From Dendrolimus kikuchii (lineage: Eukaryota > Arthropoda > Insecta > Lepidoptera > Lasiocampidae), in NCBI GenBank assembly GCA_019925095.2, contig CM034410.1, positions 16,536,436-16,600,435 on the forward strand: 64,000 nt of DNA, given 5' to 3'. Every line of letters starts with the position of its first letter. Position 1 is the stretch's first letter. This document shows, piece after piece, positions 30,442 to 41,956 of the stretch. The position numbers and the translations under genes were made by a program. Under the pieces are notes generated by a model, which was not told where the DNA came from, ran no database searches, and saw nothing but the letters and a program-made list of their open reading frames with translations.

Positions 30442-31193
30442 AATAGAAGATTTATTACTGACACAGGGCTGCAAGATCATATTCTGGATTTATTATCTAT
30501 TATTTGGTCTATTCATGTATATATTTATATATATATATATTATAATACTACATTATTACATTACACTCTACAACAATCATGCGACTTGTTTGGGAAAGCT
30601 TGTCGGACTTTAAGAAATTTAAAGTTTATTTGGTTTTATTGATTTTAAATGATTTCAATACACATAATTACTACTAATTAGGCCTGCAGCGCCCACAAGG
30701 GGGCGTTACCGCCCACTTTCAGAAAGGATGTACTAGATGATTACGATTCATGGCCATTATTATATGTTTTATTCATTTAATAAATTTTATTGATATTACA
30801 CTCAATGCTTGGCTTGAGTTTGTCATTCCCTTGGACGGTTTGGTCTAAGGGGGAGACGTCACAAGCTATAAAATACGTTCTGTAACTATTGTGTCTACTT
30901 TAAGTTGACTTAAGTGCATGTTAAGCATTAAAGTTAAAACATTTGTGATTGTTCGCCATAAATGATGCATCACGATAAACGCCGCTTGTAAGAGAATAAG
31001 CCCCTCGAGTCCGTTTGCTTCCCACTCGTAGCAGCACTCGAGTGAAAATCTTTACGATCGTACCGTGACATCGATTTGTGTGATATCACTACTATCGGTC
31101 TCATGATATTCAATCATTTTTTTTGCAAACTCCAACAAGGATTTTCGGAACTCGGCAAAACATGTTGCAGTAATATTATGTAACTAACTTCTG
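30442..31193. other. unassigned; promoter-like but ownerless
   Basis: No frame. GCTATAAAATACG at 30865 resembles a TATA box, followed by ATTAAAG at 30930, as in an LTR, but I found no partner LTR or ends. Otherwise nothing. Confidence 0.3.
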
Positions 31194-31429
31194 CCCGCGT
31201 CATCGTCCACGTGGAATAGTTAAAAGAAAGTAAATTAAAAAATACCCCCGATTTTGAAACATTCTTCATTGATGCTCCTATTGGTCTTAGCGTGATGATA
31301 TGTAACCTATAGCCTTCCTCAATAAATGGGCTATCCAACACTGTAAGAATTTTTCAAATCAGACCAGTAGTTCTTGAGATAAGCGCGTTCAAACAAACAA
31401 ACTCTTCAGCTTTATATATTAGTATAAGA
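31194..31429 (-). mobile_element. Helitron family 1 (minus)
   Basis: CTAACTTCTGCCCGCG at the 3' end (CTAA instead of CTAG), GTCTTAGCGTGATGATAT inside, and TATATTAGTATAAGA at the 5' end. Confidence 0.75.
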
Positions 31430-32132
31430 TATGTAGTTTAAATTTATTTTTCCATTTCTTATATTTGGAAAGTACGCTTGAAAATACCTCATCACAGGGA
31501 TGAAAAATAGTACTTTTCACAGGCAAACGATTTTCCCTGCTGCCAATAAATGTCTTTTTATACAGCACTGGAAAATCGCGGCATAAAAATTTAATTAAAA
31601 AAATATCAAGAATTTTGATATATTTGTTATTTTAATAATTTACTTTTCACTAAACTATTATTTATTTTACATAAGGAGTTAAATAGTTACTATCATTAAT
31701 GATAAAAAAACAGGTTAGTAGACACAGAAAAAGAAATTTACTTAACGGATATTTGTATAAAAAGAGTTCACAGATTTCATCAGAGAAGTAGTTGTTAGTT
31801 TAACTAAGCAGGCTTCTATACATTTTTCTCGTATTCGAGATGTAAATCAGAGTGTTCATCTTGGGCGAAAGACCTATACAAAGAACCTGCAAGTGCAAGC
31901 CTGTAGGAAGTGCTGGCGGGATATACAGGTGGAAATAATACACCAGTCACTCTTACGGTTCACGTCGTTTATTTGAACGCTAATGAGTTGTATTTACAAT
32001 AAAATAACCATTGGCTATATTAAAGCCGTAAGTTGTATAGACTCTAACCCGCTGACTACTACTTTTAATACACTCCAGCTAATACTCTAACAGACACTTT
32101 TAATACACTGACTTGTTTTGGCAGATCACTAC
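31430..32132. other. unassigned DNA
   Basis: No supported frame. 31970-32110 carries TTTTAATACAC twice within about 40 bp. Nothing named. Confidence 0.35.
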
Positions 32133-32256
32133 TTATACATACATACATACATACATAACTTCACGCCAGTTCCCTTGCGGGGTAGGCACGAACAACAGAG
32201 CGCCATTTAGGCTTATTCTTATACACCTCACTTGCTTTTTTGACATTCATAACTCT
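32133..32256 (-). pseudogene. RTE-type LINE 3' end, very short
   Basis: CATA tail at 32137-32155 then ACTTCACGCCAGTTCCCTTG; the last 33 codons or so, ending at MNVKKASEV. Confidence 0.7.
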
Positions 32257-32557
32257 ACACTACTTATACGAATAAATATATTTAAAAAAACTAACATTTT
32301 GTGGAAGCTTCCCACGATTTCTGCGGCGTGGACCCAACCCTTCTGGGAAGATGCGACCCCTGTCCATAAACTAATAAATTGTTTCCTCACTAAATTAAAA
32401 AAAAGCATGCAGTTAAATTACACAACTATTTTCTAAAATATGTACAATGGCAATGGCAGATGTCAGGATCATCTTTCTTTGACTCAAATGGTCTCACAAA
32501 GGGCGTTACTTTAAAAAAAAAAACTATATTATATAATATATTTATATACATTATTTC
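32257..32557. other. unassigned DNA
   Basis: No recognised feature; the 107-codon frame 32113-32436 starts in antisense RTE sequence and is not supported. Confidence 0.35.
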
Positions 32558-32837
32558 TCCGTGCAGGAACGGAGAAAGAATACAATTTCCTGCGGCCGGG
32601 CGGCCTGTCGTAAGAGGCGACAAAACAACCCATAGTCAGGTGGTAGGGCATTCGCCTGATTGGGTGGCTACCACCCCTTGTCTAAAGTATGTCGCCATAA
32701 CAACCTTGAGTTGTGTTCCGGCATTAGTGACCAGGTTCCAGTCCCCTTTAAGAGAGCAGCAGCGCATTTGTAGCACCTTCGGTGTTGCAAATGTCCATGT
32801 GGGCCGTCTGCTTGTCTGCTGAACTCCTGCAATAAAA
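32558..32837 (+). mobile_element. FAM1 retroposon copy (plus)
   Basis: Starts CTCCGTGCAGGAACGG and ends CTCCTGCAATAAAAATATA. Lacks about 25 bp near GGCGATGGTAACCGC. Confidence 0.85.
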
Positions 32838-33390
32838 ATATATATTACGGGGGACGTCATAAATTATTCCATATCCCAGCATCTGCATTGCCTGGGAAAC
32901 AACTTTCTAAAAACTATCTACAAACTATTTCGGCATCGTTAACAACCTATTTAGGCAATCGAACTATTGGCACACGAGCGTAGCGACTGCGAGAAACCAT
33001 CTTCTGCCTACATAGGTTTCTTTCATCTCTTGTGTAACAATGTACTATAAGGTATTGGATAATTAATTAGAAAACAGATACGGGGGACCTGATTTAGCTG
33101 ATAACCTGCAGTTCAGCTGTGCTACATATAGGTTTATGAAAATGAAGAAACTACATTGAATCTAAGATCTGTCTTAAAGGCCTAGCTGCCGAGCCATAAA
33201 ATCCCAAAAAAAAATTAAGCTTGTAAGCTCACGACGGTAAATGACCCAGAATAACACAATAATAATCTGATAAAAATCTTAAATATAGCACACTAATACA
33301 CAAAAATATCACAACAACTCCAAGAGTCCCATCCACGCCTATCAGATGTCGAGCAGCATTTGCCCTCCAAGAATACTGCGATTGTAGATT
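32838..33390. other. unassigned; element F copy at 33065-33215
   Basis: 33065-33215 reads TTTAGCTGATAACCTGCAGT to GGCCTAGCTGCCGAGCCATA plus an A run, a plus-strand copy of F. The remainder is unassigned. Confidence 0.45.
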
Positions 33391-33690
33391 TCTTTTTTTG
33401 ATTGCATGAGTTCAGCAGACAGGCAGACGGCCCACCCAACAGTAAGCGGTTACCATCGCCTATGGACATTTGCAACACGAAAGGCGTTACAAATGCGCTG
33501 CTGCCCTCTTGAAGGAGTCTAGAAACCTAGCCACTAATGCCGGAACACAACTCAAGGTTATTTTGACGGCATACTCTAGACCAGAGGCAAAAAAGATTAG
33601 ACCAGAGGTAGGGGTACATATAATTGTACTAGATCGCCAACGTAGCTGTGAGACTAGGCAAAACATGATTGGACGCCTTTCTTGAATACT
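33391..33690 (-). mobile_element. FAM1 retroposon copy, diverged (minus)
   Basis: The 3' part (TTGCATGAGTTCAGCAGACA to ATACTCTAGACCAGAGG) is clear. The sense 5' third is replaced or too changed to align beyond about 33600. Confidence 0.7.
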
Positions 33691-33736
33691 AACCAATCCC
33701 AGTTTTTTGATTCCGTAGCTATTTTGGCAATCGATA

Positions 33737-33935
33737 TAAAATCCGTCTATCCGGCGCTGTATATAAAGAAAGAAAGAAAGAAAATAATTTTATTTAGGAC
33801 AAATGATATAAATACAGTAAGCATAATTGCTAACAAATTTAAAACTAGTGTCATACAATCTTGTCCCAAAGGGGGCATCAGACTCAGCATGATGCCGGTC
33901 GGTTAAAACCAGCGCTGATCTTCCTCTGTGCCCAT
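33737..33935 (-). mobile_element. LINE 3'-UTR with (GAAA)n end
   Basis: GAAAGAAAGAAAGAAAATAA at the left and CCAGCGCTGATCTTCC at the right. This is the inverted counterpart of the 3' UTR at 53600-53750, whose end is a CTTT tract. Confidence 0.55.
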
Positions 33936-34496
33936 GAGGTATCGTCATGGTAGACAATACATCATTGTAACAGCATAAAATTAGAATCTTAAACTATATA
34001 CATATACATACATACATTGCTATTGTGTATATATACATATACATATATATATACATATATATACACACACACATGCATACATAGTACATACACAATAGAT
34101 AGAAATAAGGAAAGGTGTTATAGATACGTTTTAAAAAAAATTAAATAAATAAACTGAAACGAAATTACAATTAAATTAAGTTAAATACCACTTGTATCGT
34201 GTTTTAAGTTGCGTTGTGAATGTTGGTGCTCTTTTAAAAATATCTTTAATTTAGTTCACTGTCAGTCTCGAGAATAGGGCCTGTATGGATGAAAAGCAAG
34301 AAGATGCATCACGTATGTCGCACTCCGCGGGAATGTTGATTTTTTTTTTAATATAAATGGTCATTGGTGGTTATTCAGTACGTGCCAATGGCCAAAACCG
34401 TGTTTTACATGGATCTCATTAGTATTATATATATTTGACTAGTTTTAGAATGTTAGCGGGATTCATTTTAAGTATATATTTGTTAGTTCGGATGAT
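33936..34496. other. unassigned; TA/CA-rich microsatellite at 33998-34083
   Basis: The microsatellite mixes CATA, TATA and CACA units. The rest has no recognised feature. Confidence 0.4.
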
Positions 34497-35165
34497 GCCT
34501 GAATGAATGAATGAATGAATGAAAACTCTTTATTGTTCACCATAACTTAAACCTAGATATTTATTACAAACACATTTAAATTAGAACAATGGGCGGCCTC
34601 CTCGCTTATAGCGATCTCTTCCAAGCAACCCGGTGTCTAAGGAGATATTACAAGAAAATTAAATAATATTTGGTGGCTTAACTAAATTGAAACTAATTCA
34701 ATCGTAATTAAAGAAAAAAAAATACAATAATAAACTAATAAAGACATACATAATTAAATTAAAATAATATAAATTACATATACTTACATGCGAATAATAA
34801 TAGAATTCCATTTGCTGCAACACATTTTATTTAGCGGACAAATAATGGTCAGTGATCAAGTGTTTGAATGTAGAAATGGATGTAGCTTGTCTGATTTTCA
34901 AGGGAAGGGAGTTCCACAGGCGAACAGCCTGTACGGCAAAAGAGTTTCCTACAAAGGACGAAGGGTGTTTAGGTATCGTTAGCAGAAGATTTTCATTTGA
35001 GCGCAAATTACAGGAATAAGATTGATAGAGGAAACTAAAAAGTTCCTTTAAATGTGGGGGACTACAGGGATTGAAAAGGATATTGTGCAGAAGTGAGAGT
35101 AAGTGAACATTCCGGCGAAGGCGAATTGGCAACCATTTAAGCTTATTACGGATGCTACACAATCT
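34497..35165 (-). pseudogene. CR1/Daphne-like LINE 3' end with C-terminal frame
   Basis: Minus frame 34827-35162 (111 codons) reads KLKWLPIRLRRNVHLLSLLH, then SFVGNSFAVQAVRLWNSLPL and KIRQATSISTFKHLI. The RLWNSLP...S..FK ending is the standard C-terminus of CR1/L2/Daphne-group LINEs, after the polymerase domain. The 3' UTR includes the GCTTATAGCGATCTCTTCC hairpin and ends in a TGAA tandem repeat (34499-34522). 5'-truncated. Confidence 0.75.
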
Positions 35166-36009
35166 AGTTAAAGTAGGTATTAAGCGGCGGTAAATTAAGC
35201 GTGTTTTTTCCTATGAGGGTGGCATGGTCAATACTGACCAAACCCTCTCATAAATAAAGAGAGAAAAAACAATATTTGTTGTTATACTTAAGTTAAATTT
35301 TCTATGTATTATACTTGTTTAAACTTTAACTAATTTTAGTGCGGGACTTATATAACAAAACACGTAAAACTTGGTGAACTGTTCAATATGACTTCCGAAC
35401 GAAGAATTTAATTATCTAAAGTACGTTTCACCCTATAATTAGCCACCCTAGAGAGCTACTATGACATGTGCATCCGACCAAAGTCGAAATGAGAACGATC
35501 TTTCATCACTACTTCCGCTCGCTTCTATATCCGATTCGTAAAGACAACTACCCGCAAATATGGCAATAGTTCAATAATAGGCGGCACTACTTGGAACAAA
35601 TATTATTAACTATATTAACGTATTATATATAAATAAATCCGAGTTATTATCATTCTGTAAGTTTTTTATCGAACTTATCATAGCAATAATAATAATAACA
35701 AGCGATTATCTGTCGCGAACCGAATTTGGCCCACGAGCTGCAGTTTGGAGACCCCTGCTGGAGTCAGATCGTGGACTAAATTAAAAGTGGCTTTCATACA
35801 AGTTAATAGGAGTTGCATTTTAGTAATATACATAGCCTTGTAACATATCTTTGGTCAGATTTTTAAAAATTATAATGATATTTATACTTCATTTAATTCT
35901 TCATTCATTCACTATACTACACTTTAAAACATTTCCGAGAAAATTCCCGCGGGATCCCCGAAATATAAAGTGTCACTTGAAAAAGGACAAGCTATGTCAG
36001 TGAATTTCT
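35166..36009. other. unassigned; hairpin and a possible hAT end
   Basis: 35210-35253 has inverted sequences (TATGAGGGT...TGGTCA / TGACCA...ACCCTCTCATA). 35715-35757 reads GGCCCACGAGCTGCAGTTTGGAGACCCCTG-like sequence, similar to hAT ends of the CAGGGGTC type. I found neither a left end nor a TSD for it. Confidence 0.35.
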
Positions 36010-36317
36010 ATCCGTGCAGGAACGGAGAAAGAATACAATTTCCTGCGGCCGGGCGGCCTGTCGTAAGAGGCGACAAAACAACCCATAGTCAGGTGGTAGG
36101 GCATTTACTCGACTGGATGGCTACCACCCCTGGTCTAAAGTATGTCGCTATAACAACCTTGAGTTGTGTTCCGGCATTAGTGACCAATTTCCAGTCTCCC
36201 TTAAGAGAGCAGCAGCGCATTTGTAGCACGTTTGGTGTTGCAAATGTCCATAGGCGATGGTAACCGCTTTCCATCAAGTGGGCCGTTTGCCTATCTGCTG
36301 AACTCCTGCAATAAAAA
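36010..36317 (+). mobile_element. FAM1 retroposon copy (plus)
   Basis: Full-length, ATCCGTGCAGGAACGG to CTCCTGCAATAAAAAATAA. Well preserved. Confidence 0.9.
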
Positions 36318-36417
36318 ATAAAAAAACTTAACTAATGTACAGATAAATTAGCTACGAGACGTTTTTGCGTTTGTAGTAGTGTACTGCTAGCACATAAATA
36401 AATAAACCACTTTTTCA

Positions 36418-36681
36418 TTGACAGTGCTTATTTCGGTAGTTATAATTGTCAGGCGTCTTGCATTATGCCGACGACACGACGAAAAAATGATTGAACAGAG
36501 TAACGCCCGTACGAGTTCACTATCGCAGGTTTGTGGCAAATTAAATGCAGTTTTGTATAAAAACCCCGGTCTTGAAAGAATAAAGAAAATTGACGCATTT
36601 ATCAACGGCACCGGACAAACTCTACTTGAAGAAGTCTCATCGCGTCACGCTGATATAAATTTTATCATACTAAATTTATGA
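36418..36681 (+). CDS. unidentified 87-codon frame
   Basis: Frame outside any repeat that I recognise: it contains HDEKMIEQSNARTSSLSQVC, GKLNAVLYKNPGLERIKKID and AFINGTGQTLLEEVSSRHAD, a charged, protein-like stretch rather than AT-driven noise. The first 15 residues or so are hydrophobic and may be outside the true coding part. It could be an exon or a piece of an unknown element. No splice sites or neighbours support a gene, and the frame could be chance. Confidence 0.2.
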   Translation: MTVLISVVIIVRRLALCRRHDEKMIEQSNARTSSLSQVCGKLNAVLYKNPGLERIKKIDAFINGTGQTLLEEVSSRHADINFIILNL

Positions 36682-36916
36682 AACGGTTCTGACGTATCAC
36701 ATCACGACACGTCGGACAAACATAAATCGGCCTTAAGGCTATCGGCAACCCTTCAGCGCACGGGTAGTCTCTGAAAGCAGAGCTTAAAGAATATTTTCAG
36801 CTACATAAGATCTGTTAAGTACCTTTTGGTTACAATCGATTATTTGTTTAGCTTTGTAACCAAATAACAAAAGAGTAAATCTTCATCACCTTCAGTGTGA
36901 TTACTCAGACATGCAC
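36682..36916. other. unassigned DNA
   Basis: Nothing recognised. Confidence 0.3.
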
Positions 36917-37830
36917 TTGAATGAATGAACGAATGAATGAAAACACTTATTGTTCACCAAAATAAAAACTACGTTCTTAAAAACCAGATACAATAAATCT
37001 TATCCTATCTATACTAATATTATAAAACTGAAGAGTTTGTTTGTTTGATTGTTTAAACGCGCTAATCTCCGGAACCGCTGATTCGATTTAAAAAATTCTT
37101 TCAGTGTTGAATAGTGCATTTATTGAGGAAGGCTATAGGTTATATTATATTTTCAAAAAAAATAGGGATCCTTACTAAAAGTCCAATAATGTAATCCAAG
37201 GTGTAAAAAAATGACCCGAAAAAATCCTTACACGGCGTGCGCTGCGAAAACTATTGATTATAGAACAAAAAAATGTACTACCACTTTGCAGAACATATAA
37301 TTGTCTACAAAAAATATCGCGTAACCATATGTCTAATTATTGTAGTTACCTCACAATAAGTGTTTTCTTAAATAATTAAAATGCCGTCGCTGCAAAAACT
37401 CTTTATTTTGTACCTTGGTACTAATCCTTATCAAAATAAATTAACTTTTTGAATTATTCAATTCGGACATTTTATTCAAAAGATATCGCGATATTTAAAA
37501 TGTAAGTATTAGTGTTGTAGCTAAATATACTAATATTGTTTGATTGAACGCGCTAATCTCAGGAACTACTGGTCTGATTTGAAAAATTCTTTCAGTGTTG
37601 GATAGCCCATTTATCGAGGAAGGCTATAGGCTATATATCATCACGCTAAGACCAATAGGAGCGGAGCACTAATGAAAAATGTTTCAAAATCGGGGGGTTA
37701 TGAAAACAAATTCCACGCGGACGACGTCGCCGGCACATATAGTGTTGAATAAAAGGCGGCCTTATCGCTTAAAGCGATCTCTTCCAAGCAACCCCCTAAA
37801 CTAAGGACAGTATTAAAACATGACAGTGGC
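36917..37830 (-). mobile_element. CR1-like LINE 3' tail split by a Helitron
   Basis: 36917-37007 (TGAATGAATGAACGAATG, CTTATTGTTCACCAAAATAA) and 37743-37830 (GGCGGCCTTATCGCTTAAAG, CGATCTCTTCCAAGCAACC) form one tail like that at 34497. The 735-bp Helitron 37008-37742 sits between, which gives the empty-site proof for the Helitron. Confidence 0.75.
37008..37742 (+). mobile_element. Helitron family 1, long form
   Basis: Complete 735-bp copy: TCTATACTAATATTATAAAA at the start after A37007, and GCACATATAG at the end before T37743. A head block (GCGCTAATCTC to GGCTATAGG) occurs twice, at 37053 and 37549, on each side of a unique core with AAAATGCCGTCGCTGC. The same composite is at 20655, 39641 and 54336. 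No Rep/helicase frame. Confidence 0.85.
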
Positions 37831-37905
37831 GATGTAGACAATAAATAATATAAAACATTCAAAATATATGTAATAAGTAAATAAAAATCTTTATTATATA
37901 CTACA

Positions 37906-38106
37906 CTAGCGGCCCAGCACGATTTCACCCGCGCTCTGTCCCACTCCCGTGCTATATAGCGTCATGTTATATAGCCTATGACACTTCCTGTTAACATAGC
38001 TTTCCAGTAGTAAAAGAATTTTTAAAATCGCTCTAATAGATCCAGAGATTACCCCCTACAACGTCACAAATTCACAAACTTTACCTCTTTATAATATCAG
38101 TATAGA
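37906..38106 (-). mobile_element. Helitron family 4 (minus)
   Basis: CTAG at 37906 and TATAGA at 38101-38106 (minus start TCTATACTGATATTATAAAG). The 3' end reads ...CGTGCTGGGCCGCTAG. Similar size to the family 1 short form but different inside. Confidence 0.55.
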
Positions 38107-38318
38107 TAAACATATCATGATACATACAGAACACTTGGTCTATTTGTGAGTTTATTAATCGAAAACCAATAGTAGTTCATTTAATGTACGGTCGCAGTGG
38201 AAAATGCACGCATTTGTCACAGCACTAAAGCGTATGCCTTTTAATAGGTAATATCTTTAGTTATTTTCTGAGGCCAATAGTCTATGTAAACAATTTTGTA
38301 TTTACGTGGTAATCTGTA
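38107..38318. other. unassigned DNA
   Basis: Nothing recognised. Confidence 0.3.
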
Positions 38319-38844
38319 ATATTGTTACGAGTTACGCAGGACTCGAATTAAAATGCCGTTGGAATTACTATAGAATTTATTAGAACTATACAAACACGTA
38401 TAACATAGGTACAAATATAACTAGACACTACTAGTATAAACTGCACGATTCAATAACACGGGCAAAGTCCGTCACTGTATAGCTTATCAATGTACACGTC
38501 TTGCTTGTATCATAATCTTCGCTTGACCGCCGATCCCTCCGTTCGAGCATTCCTTTATACTCAGCTCACAATATGTCACGACCGTGTGAACAATGATTTC
38601 CAAGAAACACACCTGGTCGCTGTCGGCGCAATTCCTAGAAAACATAATTCTGCACACCTGCATAATTATGCCTGTGAACGGCCATAAACAAGTACAATAA
38701 CAATAGGCTATTGTCTAATTGCAAATTTTAAACACAAAGAAAACAAAAGAAGATAGTCATAAAATAGTTTCGACGTTATTGGCTTAAAAGCCGCGGCAGG
38801 TAATACAATACAGGTATTGTATTTGGCCCAACTTGTAACAATAT
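38319..38844 (-). mobile_element. solo LTR with ATAT duplication
   Basis: LTR 38323-38840 (518 bp) with perfect 6-bp inverted ends TGTTAC...GTAACA, flanked by ATAT at 38319-38322 and 38841-38844. Minus-strand order is a TATA-like GAGTATAAAGG, then AATAAA-like TTCTAATAAATTC, which sets the direction. A 4-bp TSD and TG..CA ends fit a Gypsy-type element. No second LTR or internal region, so it formed by LTR-LTR recombination. The cleanest of the four copies. Confidence 0.85.
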
Positions 38845-39640
38845 TATAAAATTCTAAACATGCCGCGTCTGTACATTGAAACTAGTAAAAAAAAACTGAA
38901 ATAGACGTTATAAACGAGGGAGAACACGAAATATTCTTAGATTTCTTGTATGTTTCTCTGTTTGTTCGGCATTCACATAAAAACTACTCGGTCGATTTCG
39001 ATGCGGCTTTCGCTGATCGACAGCAAATTCTTAGACTTAAAATCTGCGCTACTCTCCATCCTAAGAATCCCGCGAGGAATTTTCTGGGAATGAATTAAAA
39101 TGGCCAGATTAAAAAAATCGAATTCTAATCTAATTTTTTTTGTTAATTGATGACAGGATGATTTTTGAATTGACAGAGGCCGTATGTCAGAATAGAGGAG
39201 TATGGAAGGAAAAAACATATTTTGGGTGAAAGAAAGTCTGACGTCATAACTTGCTATTCCCATACAAAACATAAGCTTCAGCGTCTTGCAAGATGATGAA
39301 AGTTCTCTCAGTTGGTATTGATTATCCCTACTAAATTAAAAGCAATGTGGCACAATTTTCACGACTTTGCATGAAGCAAACCGGCGGGTTTTAGGAGCTC
39401 TCATCAATGCCGCTCGTCTGCACCAGCCCTAAGCCTTGATTTAAGTCTGTCACTGACTAATTGTAGGACGGCGATCAATCATAATCAATTCAAGTATCTT
39501 CAAATTTCAATCCCGTCTAATTACAGCACTGGGAACAGATTTTAATGTTAGACAAGTTTCATGACGTTTTCGGATTTCAGACTGAAATTAGCATTCGATA
39601 GACTTTGTGAAATTCAATTTTGAATTAATTTATACCTATA
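38845..39640. other. unassigned DNA
   Basis: The 99-codon minus frame 38973-39272 has no recognisable homology. CTACTCGGTCGATTTCGATG at 38987 is reminiscent of Helitron-like repeats but without ends. Confidence 0.35.
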
Positions 39641-40406
39641 CTAGCTGTGCCCGCGACGTCGTCCGCGTGGAATTTGCTTTCAAAACCCTCCGATTTTGAA
39701 ACATTCTTCATTGGTGCTCCGCTCCTATTGGTCTTAGCGTGATGATATATAGCCTATAGCCTTCCTCGATAAATGGGCTATCCAACACTGAAAGAATTTT
39801 TCAAATCAGTCCAGTAGTTCCTGAGATTAGCGCGTTCAATCAAACAATATTAGTATATTTGGCTACAACACTAATACTTACATTTTAAATATCGCGATAT
39901 CTCTTGAATGAAACGTCCGAATTGAATAATTCAAAAAGTTCTACAAAGGTATTGAATTCGTCTTGAATATGGAGTAATTTATTTTGATAAGGATTAATAC
40001 CAAGGTACAAAATAAAGAGTTTTTGAAGCGACGGCATTTTAATTATTTAAAAAAATAAAAGAAAACACTTATTGTGAGATAACTACAATAGTTAGACATA
40101 TGGTTACGCAATACTTTTGGTAGACAATTATATGTTCTGCAAAGTGGTAGCACATTGTTTTGTTCTATAATGTTTTCGCAGCGCACGCCGTGTAAGGAAT
40201 TTTTCGGGTTATTTTTTACACCTTGGGTTACATTATTGGACTTTTAGTAAGGATCCCTAAATTTTTTGAAAATATAATATAGCCTATAGCCTTCCTCGAT
40301 AAATTTACTATTCAACACTGAAAGAATTTTTCAAATCGGACCAGCGGTTCATGAGATTAGCGCGTTTAAACAAACAAACTCTTCAGCTTTATAATATTAG
40401 TATAGA
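39641..40406 (-). mobile_element. Helitron family 1, long form (minus)
   Basis: 766 bp from CTAGCTGTGCCCGCGACG to ATATTAGTATAGA, with A39640 and T40407 outside. Carries both heads and the AACGTCCGAATTG core, as in 37008-37742. Confidence 0.85.
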
Positions 40407-40439
40407 TATAGTCTATCCAATATTTACATTTATGAGATA

Positions 40440-40770
40440 CTAGCAGCCCCAGGCAGGCTTTGTCCTGCTCTAAAAAATGAAAATCTAGGACCCTTTCCTA
40501 GCGCCACCTACTGGTTCTAATTGCGAATCTAAACTATCCGGGAACCCACTCAAACACATAAAAACAAAATCACCAAAATCGCTCCAGGTGATTAGGAGGA
40601 TTCTAGAACCCGATCTCAGCGCCACCTACCGGTTCCAACGGGATAAAAAGTATCCTATGTCCATTTCCTGGTTCTAAGCTACCTCCTCACCAATTTTCAG
40701 TCAAATCGGTACAGCTTTTCTTGAGTTATAAATAGTGTAACTAACACGAGTTTCTTTTATATAATATAGA
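40440..40770 (-). mobile_element. Helitron family 3 (minus)
   Basis: CTAGCAGCCCCAGGCAGG at the 3' end, AGCGCCACCTACCGG and CCAATTTTCAGTCAAATCGG inside, and ATATAGA at the 5' end. The longest family 3 copy here. Confidence 0.7.
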
Positions 40771-40981
40771 TAGATATGTGTATACCCTTTCCAAGCATTT
40801 CTTTTAGTTTTGAAAGCTCGATGATGGATCAACTAGTAATATCCTAATGCGTTAATGACTCGATTTGTTATAAAAATCTACTTCATTTATAAATAAATTA
40901 TAATCAATTTAAGTTATCTATATGTTTTTACTAAAAATACTATATCGTGTAATTAATATACTCACATTTCAATCAACACAT
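40771..40981. other. unassigned DNA
   Basis: AT-rich; nothing recognised. Confidence 0.3.
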
Positions 40982-41489
40982 TGTTACATACCGACAAAGA
41001 AATGCGCACACTTGCCGGTTGTAAAAACGCGGTTTATTGCCTTCCCGGATTTAGGAATTCTTTTGTTTACTTTGTGTTTAGAATTTGTAATTAAGAAAAA
41101 CATGATATTGTTTTATGGCCGTCATTAGTGTCGAACTAATCCTTATTGTTATTGTTTTCAATTTTCTTGGCCGTTCGCAGGTGTGCAAATTACATTTTCT
41201 TGGAAGAACCCAGCCCACGAGCTTCCATTGTGTATTGTACAGTTTACTATAAAACAATGTCCGAACGGAGGGGTGAGGCAGTCGAGCAAAGATTACGCGA
41301 TACGAGCAAGACGTAGGTTCGAAAAGTGATATAGTGACGGACTTTGCGCGTGTTATTGAATCGTGCAGTTATACTAGTAGTGTCTAGCTATATTTTTACC
41401 TATGTTATACGTGTTACTATACAAGTTCTAATAAGTTCTATAGTAATTTCAACGGCATTTTTAATTCGAGTCCTGCGTAAATCGTAACA
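40982..41489 (+). mobile_element. solo LTR copy (plus)
   Basis: 508 bp, TGTTACATACCG to CGTAACA. TTTACTATAAAACAATG serves as TATA region; CTAATAAGTTC is a mutated form of the AATAAA site. The flanks ACAT and TTAT differ, so no TSD: either decay or recombination between different copies. Confidence 0.8.
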
Positions 41490-41654
41490 TTATTTTACAT
41501 ATATTAAATAAACCATTTAAAACGACACTAATAATAATTGCAGTAATATTATTCTTTAAAGTATAACATATTTTATTTTCAAGTCGATTACTTTTGATTT
41601 ATTCAAATGGTTTAATAGTCTGTGCGTGACATGACTCACAGAACATCACTATTG
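41490..41654. other. unassigned spacer
   Basis: Nothing recognised. Confidence 0.3.
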
Positions 41655-41877
41655 ACGGCCTCTGTGGTTAAGTGGGCTAAGCCTTTGCCGGCGTACCTCA
41701 CTGCAACGCAGAGGTTCCGGGTTCGATTCCTGGTATTTACTATGGTCTGGGTGTCTGGGATCGGCCCCAGAGTAGTCCGTTGTATATTACCCATAACACA
41801 AGCGTAACTTGCTTAATTTGGGGATATACAATGTGTGTGTTTGTCTGCCGATTATTATTATTATTATTATTACTATT
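41655..41877 (+). mobile_element. tRNA-derived SINE with (ATT)n tail
   Basis: TGGTTAAGTGGG (41665-41676) matches a Pol III A box and GGTTCGATTCC (41720-41730) a B box, 55 bp apart. The body ends in an ATT repeat (41849-41873), usual for SINEs moved by RTE-type LINEs. Not a functional tRNA: the arms do not fold into a full cloverleaf and the body continues 140 bp beyond. A possible short TSD is ACTATT. Confidence 0.75.
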
Positions 41878-41956
41878 ACGTCACCCACAACAATCAAGTA
41901 TGTAAATTATGTCATTGGTTTCATGTGGGCTTTACTGTCAAGAAATATGTAACTTT
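41878..41956. other. unassigned spacer
   Basis: Short; nothing recognised. Confidence 0.3.

Noticed and set aside
29424..30480. Three overlapping long minus-strand frames
   Set aside because: All three frames are open because of the 8-bp repeat words; there is no start context, domain or non-repetitive part.
41665..41730. tRNA gene
   Set aside because: A and B boxes are present, but no complete cloverleaf; the body continues to an ATT tail, so it is a SINE.
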